In this document: piece by piece, positions 32,498-43,668 of the stretch | How positions within the stretch are numbered: the stretch's first letter is position 1 | Layout of the letters: each line of letters begins with the position of its first letter | Assembly (NCBI GenBank): GCA_949987705.1 | Contig: OX465282.1 | Span: 88,276,070 to 88,340,069, forward strand | Direction: 5' to 3' | DNA length: 64,000 bases | Origin: Thereva unica | Lineage: Eukaryota > Arthropoda > Insecta > Diptera > Therevidae | Program-made: the position numbers and the translations under genes | The notes under the pieces: generated by a model | Seen by the model: only the letters and a program-made list of their open reading frames with translations | The model's database searches: none | Told to the model about the DNA's origin: nothing

Positions 32498-33793
32498 ATG
32501 GCAACTAAACGGACAACGGAACAAGAAGAACATACCCCCGGGAAACTTCGAAGAACAAATGCAGCCATGGGTCCAACTTTGTTTTCTCCCCAACCAAGTA
32601 AGATTACATTTAATTCATTATACAATTTTGTACCTACTTAAAACATTTGTAAATACAATTTTTCAGGCACTTCCATTTCCAACCATGAAGTTGAATTGAT
32701 ACATAAGAAAATAGATGATAAATTCGAAGAATTGAAAAGTATTTTTATTTATTACAATTTGTTAGCTATTATTAATAAACATTTTTTTTTTGCAGATTTT
32801 ATGAAGCAACAATTGGCTCCAATAGCAGAGTCCATGACAGCTACGGAAGCAATAGTACGGAAGCTGCTGCGACAAGAAGTTGCTGCACAAAGAGAACTGT
32901 TGCAATTTCCCCTAGAGAGTACAGAAAAAGTGCAGGAGTTTGAAGAAGCTCTAAATGAGCAAAATCGAGACCATTATGTAAGAAAGATTATGACAAATTC
33001 TTAAGAAAATGTTTTAATTTCTTTTGTTTCAGCTTACTATACTTAAGCGAATTCTCCCAGCAGACAAATTTGAAAAAAAATTTGACCAATTTGTGGGAGA
33101 AAACATAATTAGTAATTACAATTACGATGGAAGTCATGGGAAACTTCCGTTTCAACAATTTAAAAAAACAATTGCATTATTAGGAGGTAACAAATATATT
33201 TAATTATTTTTAATATCAGTTTTAATATTAGTTTTTTCAGACATACTAGTTGGTAAAGATGCCGAAAAAGCCATTAGAAATAGTTTCCGCTTAAAGCCGC
33301 GTCTCCACCAACCGAACATGTTCGCCGAACAGTGTTCGACAGACATTGGTGATGTCCGCCGAACATTGTTCGGTGTTGTAGCGAACATTGATTTGTTCGC
33401 CGCTATTGAGCTATTGAAAATGTTCGCCGAACATGTTTGGAAACCAAATGTGGAATGTTTGTCCGTTTTTATGTTCGCGAACACTGTTCGGCGAACATGT
33501 TCGGTTGGTGGAGACGCGGCTTAAGCCGCGTCTCCACCAACCGAACATGTTCGCCGAACAGTGTTCGACAGACATTTGTGATGTCCGCCGAACATTGTTC
33601 GGTGTTGTAGTGAACATTGATTTGTGAGCTATTGAAAATGTTCGTCGAACATGTTTGGGAACCAAATGTGGAATGTTTGTCCGTTTTTATGTTCGCGAAC
33701 ACTGTTCGGCAAACATGTTCGGTTGGTGGAGACGCGGCTTTAGGCAAGCAAAAATTAACCAAGCGTGCTTATGATCAGAGGAAGAACCAGTAA
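32498..33793 (+). CDS. DUF4806-like spliced gene next to the transposase-like gene
   Basis: Five coding exons with clean GT/AG borders: 32498-32597, 32667-32738, 32796-32977, 33033-33186 and 33241-33793. The first starts MATKRTTEQEEHTPG. A coiled segment (HKKIDDKFEELK, then MKQQLAPIAESMTATEAIVR) leads to FPLESTEKVQEFEEALNEQN, TILKRILPADKFEKKF and LVGKDAEKAIRNSFRL, a layout I associate with DUF4806 proteins common near insect transposons. Without the 446-bp insertion in exon 5 (33294-33739) the frame runs 203 residues and ends LTKRAYDQRKNQ. With it, translation would continue about 75 residues into the insert and stop at its internal junction. It starts 89 bp after the transposase-like stop. 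Confidence 0.65.
33294..33739. mobile_element. tandem pair of MITEs, duplication TTA
   Basis: Two nearly identical copies in the same orientation (33294-33522 and 33522-33739), each running AAGCCGCGTCTCCACCAACC ... GGTTGGTGGAGACGCGGCTT. They meet head to tail as GCGGCTTAAGCCGC. TTA at 33291-33293 and 33740-33742 flanks the pair, and excision restores the host frame (SFRLGKQKL). The interior is full of GTTCGCCGAACA palindromes. PIF/Harbinger-type by its duplication. The many short frames here are by-products. Confidence 0.85.
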
Positions 33794-34093
33794 ATTAAGT
33801 TTAAGTTGTTATTATGTTTATTATTATTAAATTTAAGTCCTATAAATACCACAATTGAAATTTGAATGAAGTTAATTTTTTTATTATTATTTTTTTAAAA
33901 TACAAAATATTAAAAACCAACAAATAAAAATATATTAAATTATGTTAATGTATAAAAATAAATGAATTGGAATGTTAAAAATGTCAAATTTTTTTTTACC
34001 AATTTTTATTCTTTTACAAAGCAATTTTCACAGTAATTTGTCATGTGTTCACAGTTTACATTTACAGATCAATCAAATTCAAGATTAAAACTT

Positions 34094-34555
34094 CTCAGCG
34101 GGAAAAAAATTAATTCAGAATTAATTCAGAATCAATTCCTATACAAACGAACTAATTCGATTTGTATTCTTTTGTATGAAAAGAATGAATTACATTTACA
34201 CGGCCATTGCATAGGCAGGAATACATTTATTCGCTCTGCATTACAAAGTGATTAATTCGGAATTAGTTACAAAGTGTTCTATTCTGAACTAATTACAAAT
34301 GAACCTATTCTGAATTAGTTACAAAGTAATACATTCTAAATTTATTACTTTGTAACTAGTTCAGAATAGAACACTTTGTAACTAATTCCGAATTAATCAC
34401 TTTGTAATGCAGAGCGAATAAATGTATTCCTGCCTATGCAATGGCCGTGTAAATGTAATTCATTCTTTTCATACAAAAGAATACAAATCGAATTAGTTCG
34501 TTTGTATAGGAATTGATTCTGAATTAATTCTGAATTAATTTTTTTTCCCGCTGGG
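34094..34555. mobile_element. 462-bp palindromic element with CCCAGCGGGAAA ends
   Basis: Almost the whole element is one inverted repeat: CTCAGCGGGAAAAAAATTAA and TTCAGAATTAATTCAG on the left return as TTAATTTTTTTTCCCGCTGG on the right. The arms are about 225 bp and the centre lies near 34325 (TTACTTTGTAAC). Identity between arms is close to complete, so it is young or kept uniform by conversion. The flanks TTAAAACT and ATAAAAAC are only roughly alike. No ORF of value. Confidence 0.85.
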
Positions 34556-34596
34556 ATAAAAACGACGGGTATGTGTGTGCGTGTGCGGTGTACGAC

Positions 34597-34925
34597 GTAC
34601 TGTCCTGAAACGTGCCTTCTAATGCCTTTGATATGGCCAAGGACTATGTTTAAGCAGTTTTGGTGTTCGCCCGTTGAAAGGCCTTATTTTATTTTTACTC
34701 CGGCTAGGATATTTTTTTATAGTAGAGCGAATATCCACGTCACTGCCGCCGAAACACCGTCGTATGGCCGTTAATGGTACTGCAAGGCCGTCATTCCACC
34801 GTCAGTCGCCCCCTGCATGGCCGTACTGTCCTGCAACGGGCCTTCTGATGCCCTTCATATGGCCGAGGTCTATAACAATCATGCCCATTGTAAGGCCATA
34901 CATTATTTTTACTCGGGACAGCAGG
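34597..34925 (+). repeat. ~225-bp direct duplication, diverged
   Basis: 34597-34715 (GTACTGTCCTGAAACGTGCC ... TTTATTTTTACTCCGG) recurs at 34822-34918 (GTACTGTCCTGCAACGGGCC ... ATTATTTTTACTCGGG). GC-richer than its surroundings. No convincing frame covers both copies. Origin unknown. Confidence 0.55.
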
Positions 34926-35103
34926 CGATGTCGGTGACTCAACCATCGGAGCAAACGGGAATCGCCCTGTTGCAGTGCTATGCCTCCTAAAACAAAGCGA
35001 ATCCCGTCAACCGTCCGATTAAGGCTATGCAGCCGGTGTCAAAATTTGAAATCGCAAAAGTTAAAAGTGTGTACCTATTCAGCTCGACGAGGGTCAATGC
35101 AAT

Positions 35104-35331
35104 ATGCTTAATAATCTCGAACTACAATTTCTAATGGGCCTTCAACCAAACCATTCAAAGCATCTTGAGGAAGACAAGCTGTTATATCAAATTCTTCAAT
35201 GTGTCAATGGACTGCTATTATTAATACCATTATACTTTTTCCAAAATGTTTTGGCTGCTGGTGTTATCGATGACACAATACTTCTTGGAATAAAATGTTT
35301 ACCGCAAAATGTTTATTTCCAAGATTCATGA
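35104..35331 (+). CDS. short hypothetical frame
   Basis: A 75-codon frame starting MLNNLELQFLMGLQPNHSKH, with a hydrophobic middle (LLLLIPLYFFQNVLA). No motif is recognised and no splice partners are evident. The sequence after its stop (KSTKLICRS-like text in other frames) gives no support. Possibly a fragment of a decayed element. Confidence 0.2.
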   Translation: MLNNLELQFLMGLQPNHSKHLEEDKLLYQILQCVNGLLLLIPLYFFQNVLAAGVIDDTILLGIKCLPQNVYFQDS

Positions 35332-35617
35332 GTTACTGTAGAAAATTCTACAAAGTTGATATGCCGCAGTTGATTCTTTAAATCCACCCAGTATCTCCAA
35401 GTCTGGAGTATCTTCAACACAAAACAATAAGGATCCTTTATACTCGTAAGTTACCTTTTTTCCTCTTCCTCTTCAATTATCTAATAAAGATACAACTACA
35501 GCGTCATATGTTATGTTACATATTTTTGGTCATTAAGAACAACTTTGCCTTACCTTTAAATACTTTATTTATTAACATGCTTCTCGTCACGTCACTAACT
35601 TATCTGAAAGAGGACTT

Positions 35618-35800
35618 TAAAGTGTGTAAAATAACACACTTAGGTGTGTTAGTTCAACATTTACGCGTGTTGTTTCAACCAACGTAGGGGTGTTGTTTCA
35701 ACACACTTTAGGAAAAAAATGTGTTAAAACAACACACTTTAAAGTGTGTTTAGAAAATAACACACTTTAAAGTGTAGGCATAAGTGTTGATTCACACACA
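35618..35800. repeat. cluster of ACACACTTTAAAGTGTGT palindromes
   Basis: Within 180 bp the core ACACACTT / AAGTGTGT occurs at least ten times, twice as the full palindrome ACACACTTTAAAGTGTGT, and is broken by GTTGTTTCAACA-type palindromes. It would fold into several small hairpins. It is bordered by unassigned sequence on the left and a LINE scrap on the right. Confidence 0.6.
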
Positions 35801-35814
35801 GTTACACACATAAA

Positions 35815-36015
35815 ACTAGGCAAATTTCGATGGCTCGGACATTCGAAAATCGGGAAAAATAATGCTATCGCAGATTTATAATCACTAAAAAAGAAAGCTT
35901 AGGATGACCCAGTAATATGTGGAAGGATGACGTGCTAGAACATTGGAGTGAACTAGTTAAACCTAAAGACGACTGACAGAAAAGACTTCAAAAGCCCCTA
36001 TTCCTACAATGGCTG
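35815..36015 (+). pseudogene. probable LINE C-terminal scrap
   Basis: Plus-strand text reads KFRWLGHSKIGKNNAI, a stop, then after a shift KDDVLEHWSELVKPKDD and LQKPLFLQWL. RWxGH followed by a W-rich basic tail is characteristic of the end of RTE-like LINE ORFs. Short and broken. Confidence 0.4.
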
Positions 36016-36296
36016 TAAGGACGTTTAAACAGACAAATTATATCACAACATTTTTATTAAACATTGTGTATTCATCATTTATTCTACAACTGTGTATAGT
36101 TATTGTTCTTTTGCGGCCAGTTACAAATGTGCTTAAAGTAGTAACAATTTTTATAAATTTTAAAACTACAAGCATTCTTCTTCCTTTAGTCTATTCTACT
36201 TATAGTTGTAAAAAAATTATAGAAATTGTTAAAAACTCATTCAAAAATGTACTGCACATGTGCTTGTGATCGCTTGTATAATTTCAAAAGCCAGTT

Positions 36297-37308
36297 CTAA
36301 GGATAATCACAGATAAAGTCCAGAGGATAATCATCATATCTTTTAAACAAATAGAATTGCGCATAAGTAACTCCTCGCTGCACAGCAAATGTTACTGGAA
36401 AATTATAGATTAAATGCCGTGTTTCGTCATCTTTGTGGAAAAAATAATGGGTATTTTTTCTGCATTCATCTACAAAGAAATTGGCGAAAAATCGTGAAGT
36501 TTGTATGGCACTTGCAGAATGATTAATATTTGCATATGTAAACTCGTAGGCATTTTTTTCCGGATGGAATTGTACACCATAGAACGGATATCTGAAATTA
36601 TTATACGTAATAATATATTATGTTATAATTCACTTTTTAATATCTACTTTCTATGTTCTATTGTGGCTATGAAACAGATACCTCTGGTATCGCAACTAAA
36701 AGATGTCTCTCGCCATTCTTCTTGTAATCCAAAATCAACAATATCCTGATTCAAGAATAAAAACCATTTTAATATTTGTACCAAATTTTAATTACAAATA
36801 CTTTACTTCGTGGGTAACACAATAGCAATGTTTATTGAAAGTAACTCTTTGTTTTGCTAAAATATCGGCAACGTCCTGCTCTATATCTTTAAACATTCTA
36901 CTTTGTTTGAAACCTTTAAAAAATAGGTTTTTAAGTATAATTTTAATCATAAATAACTAAACCTTACCAGGTGTAAATTTAAGTCGTAAAGATCTACAGA
37001 TGGGTGGACAAATTCTTCGAGGATCTTGTTCATCTCTACTGGTTATAAACAGAAGGAGTTCAAATCCGAGGCAAGTACCCCATATTGGGAAGTAGTCTCC
37101 ATTGTTGTTCATTTCAACCGCCATTTTATAAATAACTTTGGCAGTCTGTATATAGTCCTTATTTTGCAAAGATGCCGCGGGCCCGCCTGGAAATAAAATT
37201 CTAGAAATGGATAAATTTTATTGATGGTGTTTTTTTGTGTTTCATAACCGCATTTACCCGTTTATTTGCTTTAACATTCTTTCATAGTAAACATAAGTCC
37301 TTCCAAGC
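36297..37308 (-). CDS. gamma-glutamyl hydrolase, paralogue C (five 3' exons)
   Basis: The third GGH gene, minus strand. Exons: 37258-37308, 36968-37200, 36807-36913, 36648-36745 and 36297-36591; 261 codons in phase. Motifs: YYERMLKQING, ILFPGGPAAS, NNNGDYFPIWGTCLGFE, GFKQSRMFKD, FGLQEEWRETSF and YPFYGVQFHPEKNAYEF. Both active-site residues are kept, and it ends LDFICDYP with a TAG. Introns 1-4 are 57, 54, 61 and 56 bp, close to B but unlike A, whose intron 2 is 2 kb. Role as for the other copies: hydrolysis of folate polyglutamates, usually after secretion or in lysosomes. The N-terminal exon was not found between 37309 and the Pao element. Confidence 0.9.
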
Positions 37309-38980
37309 CTGCAGGAGAAAGATATACATGAGTTTACTTTTATGTAGATATTATAAACTGTTTACATTGTATACTTTTTTGGTGTGGCTGTCTCAGCAAA
37401 TCAGATCCCCTTGAGGATGGATTTTTATAGTATAAACGATTCTGAATTAATAGGGAACAAAAAATCCATTGGCCTACCAAGGTAGAGGGCCCACCCCAAA
37501 GTCCTTCTGGCACACCACAGAATAAAAGCGAATCACTTATTAAAAACAAGATACAGCTTTGATACCAGTGAAGTTACAAAGCGTTTCAAATAATTTTACA
37601 AAAAATGGCTTTTAAATGGTCCCTCGCTCCAGGTCAACCGTTAAACTACTATTATGATTGGTTCGCGACGTATGACACAGCGTGTGGCGGTAGCTTTAGC
37701 AGTTGCTCAAATGCACACACGAATCGCGTCAAGTTGACACCAGTCGAGTCAAGTTAAACGCTCGAGGTATCACCACCGATACCACCACAAAACAGTTCCG
37801 GCCTCCACTCTTTCGTTACATTCCAATCTGGGCGGACCACATTACTCGCCAGTCCAAGGAAGCGCCACATTAATAATTGTTAGTTTAAGTGAACAATCAG
37901 TATATTTTGTTGAACGGTTAATAAAGTGAATTGTAACTCTTTTCAAAGTGCGTACTTTTATGTAAAGTTCACCAAAGGGAATTAGTTGCATCATGCTTTG
38001 GGGCATTTGTCGTGTCATGTTCTTGGACACAATGCCAGCAGCCATTACATTCGACTTTACCGTCAACACAGCGTTGTGGCCGTAATTAGCGCGAAGTCAC
38101 CCAATATCATTTTTATATCACAAGGTTGGCATTGACTATGGAGATGTTGTCCCTCACTGATTGGGTGAATTTATCGACTATAAAAGCTAGTGCCTCGGTT
38201 GTGCCTCCATGAATCCAAAATCAAAATGTCAAAAAGTACTCATCGACTTTCAATGAATCGAGTTTTTTTGAACAGGTAAAAATTACTCATTGAGTGATTC
38301 TACTCATGAATATTTACTCGAGTACTTTCCTCCAATTCCGTATCCCTAGCCGATCAGTGTATCTTTCGAACTAAGCAAGATAACAAAACAGCATTGGGGC
38401 AATAATAATTTTTCTGTGAAAGAATAACGTAATGTCGATTTTGTCGCCGTTTTTTGGAGGAATCAGAAGACGATTATTGCCGATCGGCCTATCAAGAAGG
38501 CAGGCCATTTAAAAGAAGATAGCTGTGGTCCTTCGAGCCGGATCTGAAATCGCAGCTGGATTTAAAAAGAAACAAGAGATTTTTAAGCCAAGATTTTCAA
38601 GAGGTTACATAACGTTATGTAACAATTTTTCAAGCAAAGAAGCATTAAGTAATAACTTTTCAAGAAAGTGAAGTTTCAAGTAACTACAGAAGCATGCATG
38701 CATACATTACAACTACAGAAGATTTCAGTGAAGACATTGCAGCAGAAGATTTCAGTGAAGATATTGCAGCAGAAGATTCCAACGTTTAGTGAGGTAGACA
38801 GCAAATAAAATCAATCTCAGGTAAGAGTAGTAACTATTGTAAGATTGTTAATGGTCATTTTTAAATAAAGTATTATTATTGAATTCATTAAATTAAATAA
38901 AAACGGTCATTGAGTTAGGCTAAGTTCGTGAGTTGGTCTCGAGTGCAGTGAGGTTTATTCGGGTCTAAGTGAATTAAGAA
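37309..38980. other. unassigned, with short repeats; possible solo LTR
   Basis: No gene recognised. 37340-37560 has GGTGTGGC near the left and GCACACCAC near the right, a weak inverted pair. 37790-38080 contains an AATAAAG signal and polymorphic-looking, LTR-like text but no confirmed ends. 38719-38777 carries two tandem copies of GAAGATTTCAGTGAAGAYAT followed by TGCAGCA. The stretch just before 38990 is probably the 5' leader of the Pao element. I saw no clear 5' LTR or primer-binding site. Confidence 0.35.
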
Positions 38981-38989
38981 CGGTGAAAA

Positions 38990-40083
38990 ATGGCAGAACT
39001 GTCCAGGTTAAAGGTTGCACGGGCAAATTTAAAACGTCAGCTAACGCTATTCAACACTTTTTTAAATACATTTACACCAAATCAGATTGATGAGCTCAGT
39101 CTAAGAACAGACAAGATACAAGACATCTTAACTACATTTCATGAGGTCCACATCGAGATTGTGCTATTAGACGACAGCTCAGATCATCTTACATATAGAG
39201 ATGAATTCGAAAATGCGTATTACACAACAATGAGTGTAGCGCATAAATTTTTACGTGATATGATAATCAATCATCTCAAGTAGATACAAGTAGGTTCCCA
39301 AATGCAAACTCAAATGTACATCTGCCACGGATTGAATTGCCTTTGTTTGACGGAGCCTATGATAAGTAGTTGTCATTTTCAGATTCGTTCAAGTCGATGG
39401 TGCATACTAAGGAACACCTCTCAAAGGTTGAAAAGTTGCATTATCTTCGGTCGTGCTTGAGAGGAGAAGCGGAAACAGTAATTCAGTCGTTAGAAACGTC
39501 TACTGCTAATTATGATATTGCCTGAAGTTTATTGGAAGATAGATATTTAAATAAACGAGTTATCATTCAAAATGATTTAAGGGCTCTTCTCGAGCAAGCA
39601 CCGTGTGCACGAGGATGTGTTCTAGGCCTTAGGCAAATTTTAAACAACATAAACACACATACCAGAGCATTACAGACATTAGGGGAAGAAATAGATAAAT
39701 GGGATTCAAAGTTCCCAGTTCAAACTCTAAGATTTCGATTACAAAAACCAACGTGTCTTCAAATAAGAAAAACATTTTAGTCGCGACACAAAATACAGAT
39801 TACTGTAATTTCTGCAAGGAATTACATAAAATATTTAATTGCGAAAAATTTCTAAGGTTACCAGTTCCCGACAGAGTTGAAGCAGCAAAGAGAGAGGCAC
39901 TTTGTTTCAACTGCTTAAGGAAAAAGCACAGTGTTGACAATTGCAGTTGTGGGCCTTGCAAGAAATGCGGTAAGAAACACAACACCCTTTTACATCTCGA
40001 AAATAATAAAACCAAGGAAGCTACACCGTCCGCCTCAGTTAATAATTTGCAAGCCAACTACTCAAGTGAAGTTTTATTAGCTA
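38990..40083 (+). pseudogene. BEL/Pao gag (N-terminus, DUF1759-like region, zinc knuckles)
   Basis: An ATG at 38990 starts MAELSRLKVARANLKRQLTL, a helical N-terminus ending at a stop near 39281. The DUF1759-like block follows in another frame: LPRIELPLFDGAYDK, a stop, EHLSKVEKLHYLRSCLRGEA, a stop and LLEDRYLNKRVIIQNDLRAL. A deletion removes the region before TDYCNFCKELHKIFNC. Two zinc knuckles are clear: CFNCLRKKHSVDNC and CKKCGKKHNTLLH. The protein would package element RNA. At 40084 a TIR element splits gag from the protease. Confidence 0.8.
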
Positions 40084-40086
40084 CAG

Positions 40087-41631
40087 TAGTTCAGTCAATC
40101 TGTCAAAAGAATTGCACAAAAAAAACCAGTCGGATGAAATGTAGGTGAGTCGTTAGGAAATGATGTAAGAAAGCTTACTTGGGCGTGGCCACCTGCTACC
40201 TCTGTGGGTTTTTGAAAAAACTCAAAAAAAAACTAAAAAAAAATTTTAAATGCATTTTCCTCGAAAACTATGCATTCTACAGAAAAGTTTATTGGGAAAA
40301 AAAATGTAGAGGGCATCGTTATCTACAATTAATGTCATTGGTGCAATATTTTAAAACAAAAAATGTGCGCAGTAGGTGGCGCTAAAGTGCCAAAAAAAGT
40401 GTTTTTCAACTTTTTCGACCTTAAATTTTCATTTTTCAGCTACAATCTGAATGGAAAAATTGTTCCTTACAATTATACAAACAACTTTTATTCAAAAAAA
40501 ATTTTCGTACAACCTATCGTTCCAAAGTTATAGTGTAATACAGCGCTGCGTGAACAGCGCAGTGGTGCTAACGGTAATTTTCTCGGTCCTATTGGGACTT
40601 TCTCCGGCAGTGTTGGCATAGTTTTAACAAAAGGGCCGATTTAAGTCCCCCATACACGGTCCAATTGGTTGTACGGCGAAGTGCGGTTGTACAACCAAAA
40701 CTATCGATTGTGGGCCGGTCGGCCGATCAAAATACATTGCGCTTATAGGTTTGATGAAAATCTGGTTGTACAGCCAATTTGACCGTGTATGGGGGCCTTT
40801 AGTCAGCTGCCCTATTCTTCAAGAAACGCACATTTTTCAGTTGCTATGTGTTTAAAGCGAAACATCGGCAACACCAGGTAAATGAGAATACTTTGTTGGT
40901 TTCTTAGTTAGTTGTAACTGTTAACATTTTTAATTCATTATTTTGTAACAAAAATAATTCACAACTGATTCAACTGAATGAAATATTTTATATAAAAATT
41001 TAAAGAAAACGTATTATAAAAGTCTAATATTGATACTTATTTCCAAGATTTATTTGTTATAAACAATATAGATTATTACTTTTCAAGTGAAAAAAAAAAT
41101 ACATTTTTTATTTGCCCCTTGCTTGTCTTTATACTTTGTGAAAGCGTAATATTGGAATTTTCATACTTTCACAAGCTGCAGCTCTGAAACGGTAAGTTGT
41201 ATAAAAAAAAATGTTTATATAAAAGTTATTTGTAAAATTGTAAGGAACAATTTTTCCATTCAGATTGTAGCTGAAAAATGAAAATTTAAGGTCGAAAAAG
41301 TTGAAAAACACTTTTTTTGGCACTTTAGCGCCACCTACTGCGCACATTTTTTGTTTTACAATATTGCACCAATGACATTAATTGTAGATAACGATGCCCT
41401 CTACATTTTTTTCCCAATAAACTTTTCTGTAGAATGCATAGTTTTCGAGGAAAATGCATTTAAAAAATTTTTTTAGTTTTTTTTTGAGTTTTTTCAAAAA
41501 CCCACAGAGGTAGCAGGTGGCCACGCCCAAGTAAGCTTTCTTACATCATTTCCTAACGACTCACCTACATTTCATCCGACTGGTTTTTTTTGTGCAGTTC
41601 TTATTTTTTTTTCGACAAATTGACTGAACTA
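40087..41631. mobile_element. TAGT-family TIR element, copy 2 (1545 bp), duplication CAG
   Basis: TAGTTCAGTCAATCTGTC and complement at the ends; CAG at 40084-40086 and 41632-41634. The inverted arms run about 450 bp inward with few differences (through ACTTGGGCGTGGCCACCTGC, GTAGGTGGCGCTAAAGTGCC and CTACAATCTGAATGGAAAAA). Excision rejoins the Pao frame (LLATAQVTFSNINN). A 155-bp MITE is nested at 40644. No transposase, so it is non-autonomous. Confidence 0.9.
40644..40798. mobile_element. 155-bp MITE nested in TAGT copy 2, duplication TTA
   Basis: It ends in ATGGGGGCCT and starts AGTCCCCCATACACGG, with TTA on both sides (40641-40643 and 40799-40801). An identically placed copy exists in the other large TAGT element (44224-44378), so the insertion predates the spread of that element. 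PIF/Harbinger-like by duplication. Confidence 0.8.
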
Positions 41632-41634
41632 CAG

Positions 41635-43480
41635 CTCAAGTAACATTTTCTAATATTAATAACAAAACACATGTAGCTCGTGTTGTGCTAGATGGCGGTG
41701 CTCAAGCTCACTTTATCACGGAAAGATTTGCAAAACTTCTTCAATTAAAACGTACTAAAATTAATACCTCTATAACGGCAGTGAATCAACTACAAACTCA
41801 CATAAAATACAAGGTACTGACGAAGGTTGCATCACTGCAAGGAAATGGAAATTTTGAGGAAACAATTTCACTTCTAGTAGTACCAACAATTACAAATCCA
41901 TTACCTTCACAACAAATAAATATTAACCATTTGAATATAGATAAAAATATACCTTTAGCAGACCCATTATTTCACAGAACATCAGAAATTGATGCATTGA
42001 TAGGCGCAGAGATTTTCTATCGAGTTTTATGCATGGATCAAATACAGATTGACAATCAATTAGCTGTGTTACAAAAGACTAAATTTGGATGGATTATCGC
42101 CGGTAAGGTAAATAATCATAATGCTAAATCTAATGTTGTGTCATGTAATATTGCTCTAAACACATTAACAGATCAACTATTAAAATTTCAGGAACTTGAA
42201 GAAATGCCAGAGACAAAATTTCTAAGCGTTGATGAGGCAAAGGTAGAAAAACATTTTGTAGAAAATACATCTCGCGATAATAACGGGCGGTATATTGTTA
42301 AATTGCCATTCAACGAAAATATTCAACATCTCGGGCATTCTTACTCAATTGCATTGAAAAGATTATATTCACTAGAACGCAAATTAGACAAAAACCCAGA
42401 CTTAAAACAGCAATATACAGAATTCATGAGAGAGTATGAAAATCTAAATCATATGTCCATAGTAAATAATCAGGGCTCTGTTCATACTGGTTATTACCTT
42501 CCACATCACGCTGTAATCAAGGAAAGTAGCACTACAACAAGGGTTCGAGTTGTATTTGATGGCTCAACGAAAACAAGCACCGGCATTTCATTAAACAATA
42601 CTCTTAATGCCGGTCCTACAATACAAGATGACAGTTTTTCATTACTTATCCGATATCGTACTCATACATACATACGTGCTTACGGCAGACTTTGAAAAAA
42701 TGTACAGACAAATTTTAGTCGACAAAGATGATCGTGATTACCAAAAGATTCTTTGGAGAGAAAATTCAACCGATGAAATTAAAATGTTTCAATTAAATAC
42801 AGTTACATACGGTACAGCTTCTGCTCCGTTTTTCGCGGTTCGTACGTTACTTAAACTCGCTGAGGATGAACTACACAACTTTCCATTAGTTTCACACGTT
42901 GTCAAGCGCGACTTTTATGTTGATGACTTGTTAACTGGATGCAAGTCTTTTGATGATGTTTTACAACTTCGAGATGAGTTAATTCAATTACTTAACCTTG
43001 GTGGCTTTGTTTTGCGAAAATGGTCATCTAACGATGCAAATTTAATCAACACATTACCTCACGAGTTAACGAATATAGGTTTATTCGATGAGTCAGCTCA
43101 AGATATAAAAACTTTAGGCATTCAATGGAATCCACGTCGCGATGTCCTACTATACAACTACGATTAGGACATCGACACAGAAACACGAATTACAAAACGG
43201 TTGATATTTTCAAGCATTACAAAACTATTTGATCCGATAGGGTTATAGGGTCCGATCACTGTACAAACGAAATTATTCATACAACATTTATGGAAGTTAA
43301 AACTCGACTGGGATGAAGCGGTACCACCTCATTCTCAGTGGGTCAACTACAAAAAACAATTACCTCGTTTACAAGAAATTTCATTTGAAAGATGTATCAT
43401 CATTGAGAATTCAATAAATTATCAATTACATGGGTTTTGCGATGCAAGTGAATTGGCATACGGAGCGTGTATAATACATA
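41635..43480 (+). pseudogene. BEL/Pao protease and reverse transcriptase
   Basis: 41635-42695 carries the retropepsin region (VARVVLDGGAQAHFITERFA, with DGG where the usual active site is DSG/DTG), a DUF1758-like continuation (EIDALIGAEIFYRV, LQKTKFGWIIAGK) and the start of the RT (YYLPHHAVIKESSTTTRVRV, VFDGSTKTSTGISLNNTLNA). A one-base shift near 42650 leads to TADFEKMYRQILVDKDDRDY, VTYGTASAPFFAVRTL and the catalytic YVDD (RDFYVDDLLTGC). After a stop at 43165 the next frame gives ITKLFDPIGL, a stop, and HGFCDASELAYGACI, the start of the RNase H. Close to intact but not functional. Confidence 0.88.
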
Positions 43481-43668
43481 AGGTCAGTTGATAAATACAA
43501 TAATTGCATAACTTGACTTCTTTGTTCAAAAAGTTGAGTCTCACCATTAAACTCAAAGATCACAATACCCAGGTTAGAATTATGTGCAGCGTTATTACTA
43601 ACGCGATTATATAAAGCAGTCTTATCAGCAGTAACCATAATGTTTGACGAGACATTTTTATGGTCTGA
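43481..43668 (+). pseudogene. BEL/Pao RNase H segment
   Basis: The plus-strand frame reads LNSKITIPRLELCAALLLTR, LYKAVLSAVTIMFDETFLW and continues, after the TAGT element, as SDSTITLNWINTQPN: the usual Pao RNase H order (PRLEL..A, then WSDST). One stop (TGA) lies before VSPLNSK. A minus-strand frame over the same bases is a shadow. Confidence 0.75.

Noticed and set aside
33200..33762. Several frames with repeated MFAEQCSTDI and similar
   Set aside because: Products of the GTTCGCCGAACA palindromes of the tandem MITE.
37842..38069. Minus-strand frame near an AATAAAG signal as the missing GGH first exon
   Set aside because: The sequence has none of the expected N-terminal GGH features (IGILxQ, YIAASYVK) and no donor leading to 37308.
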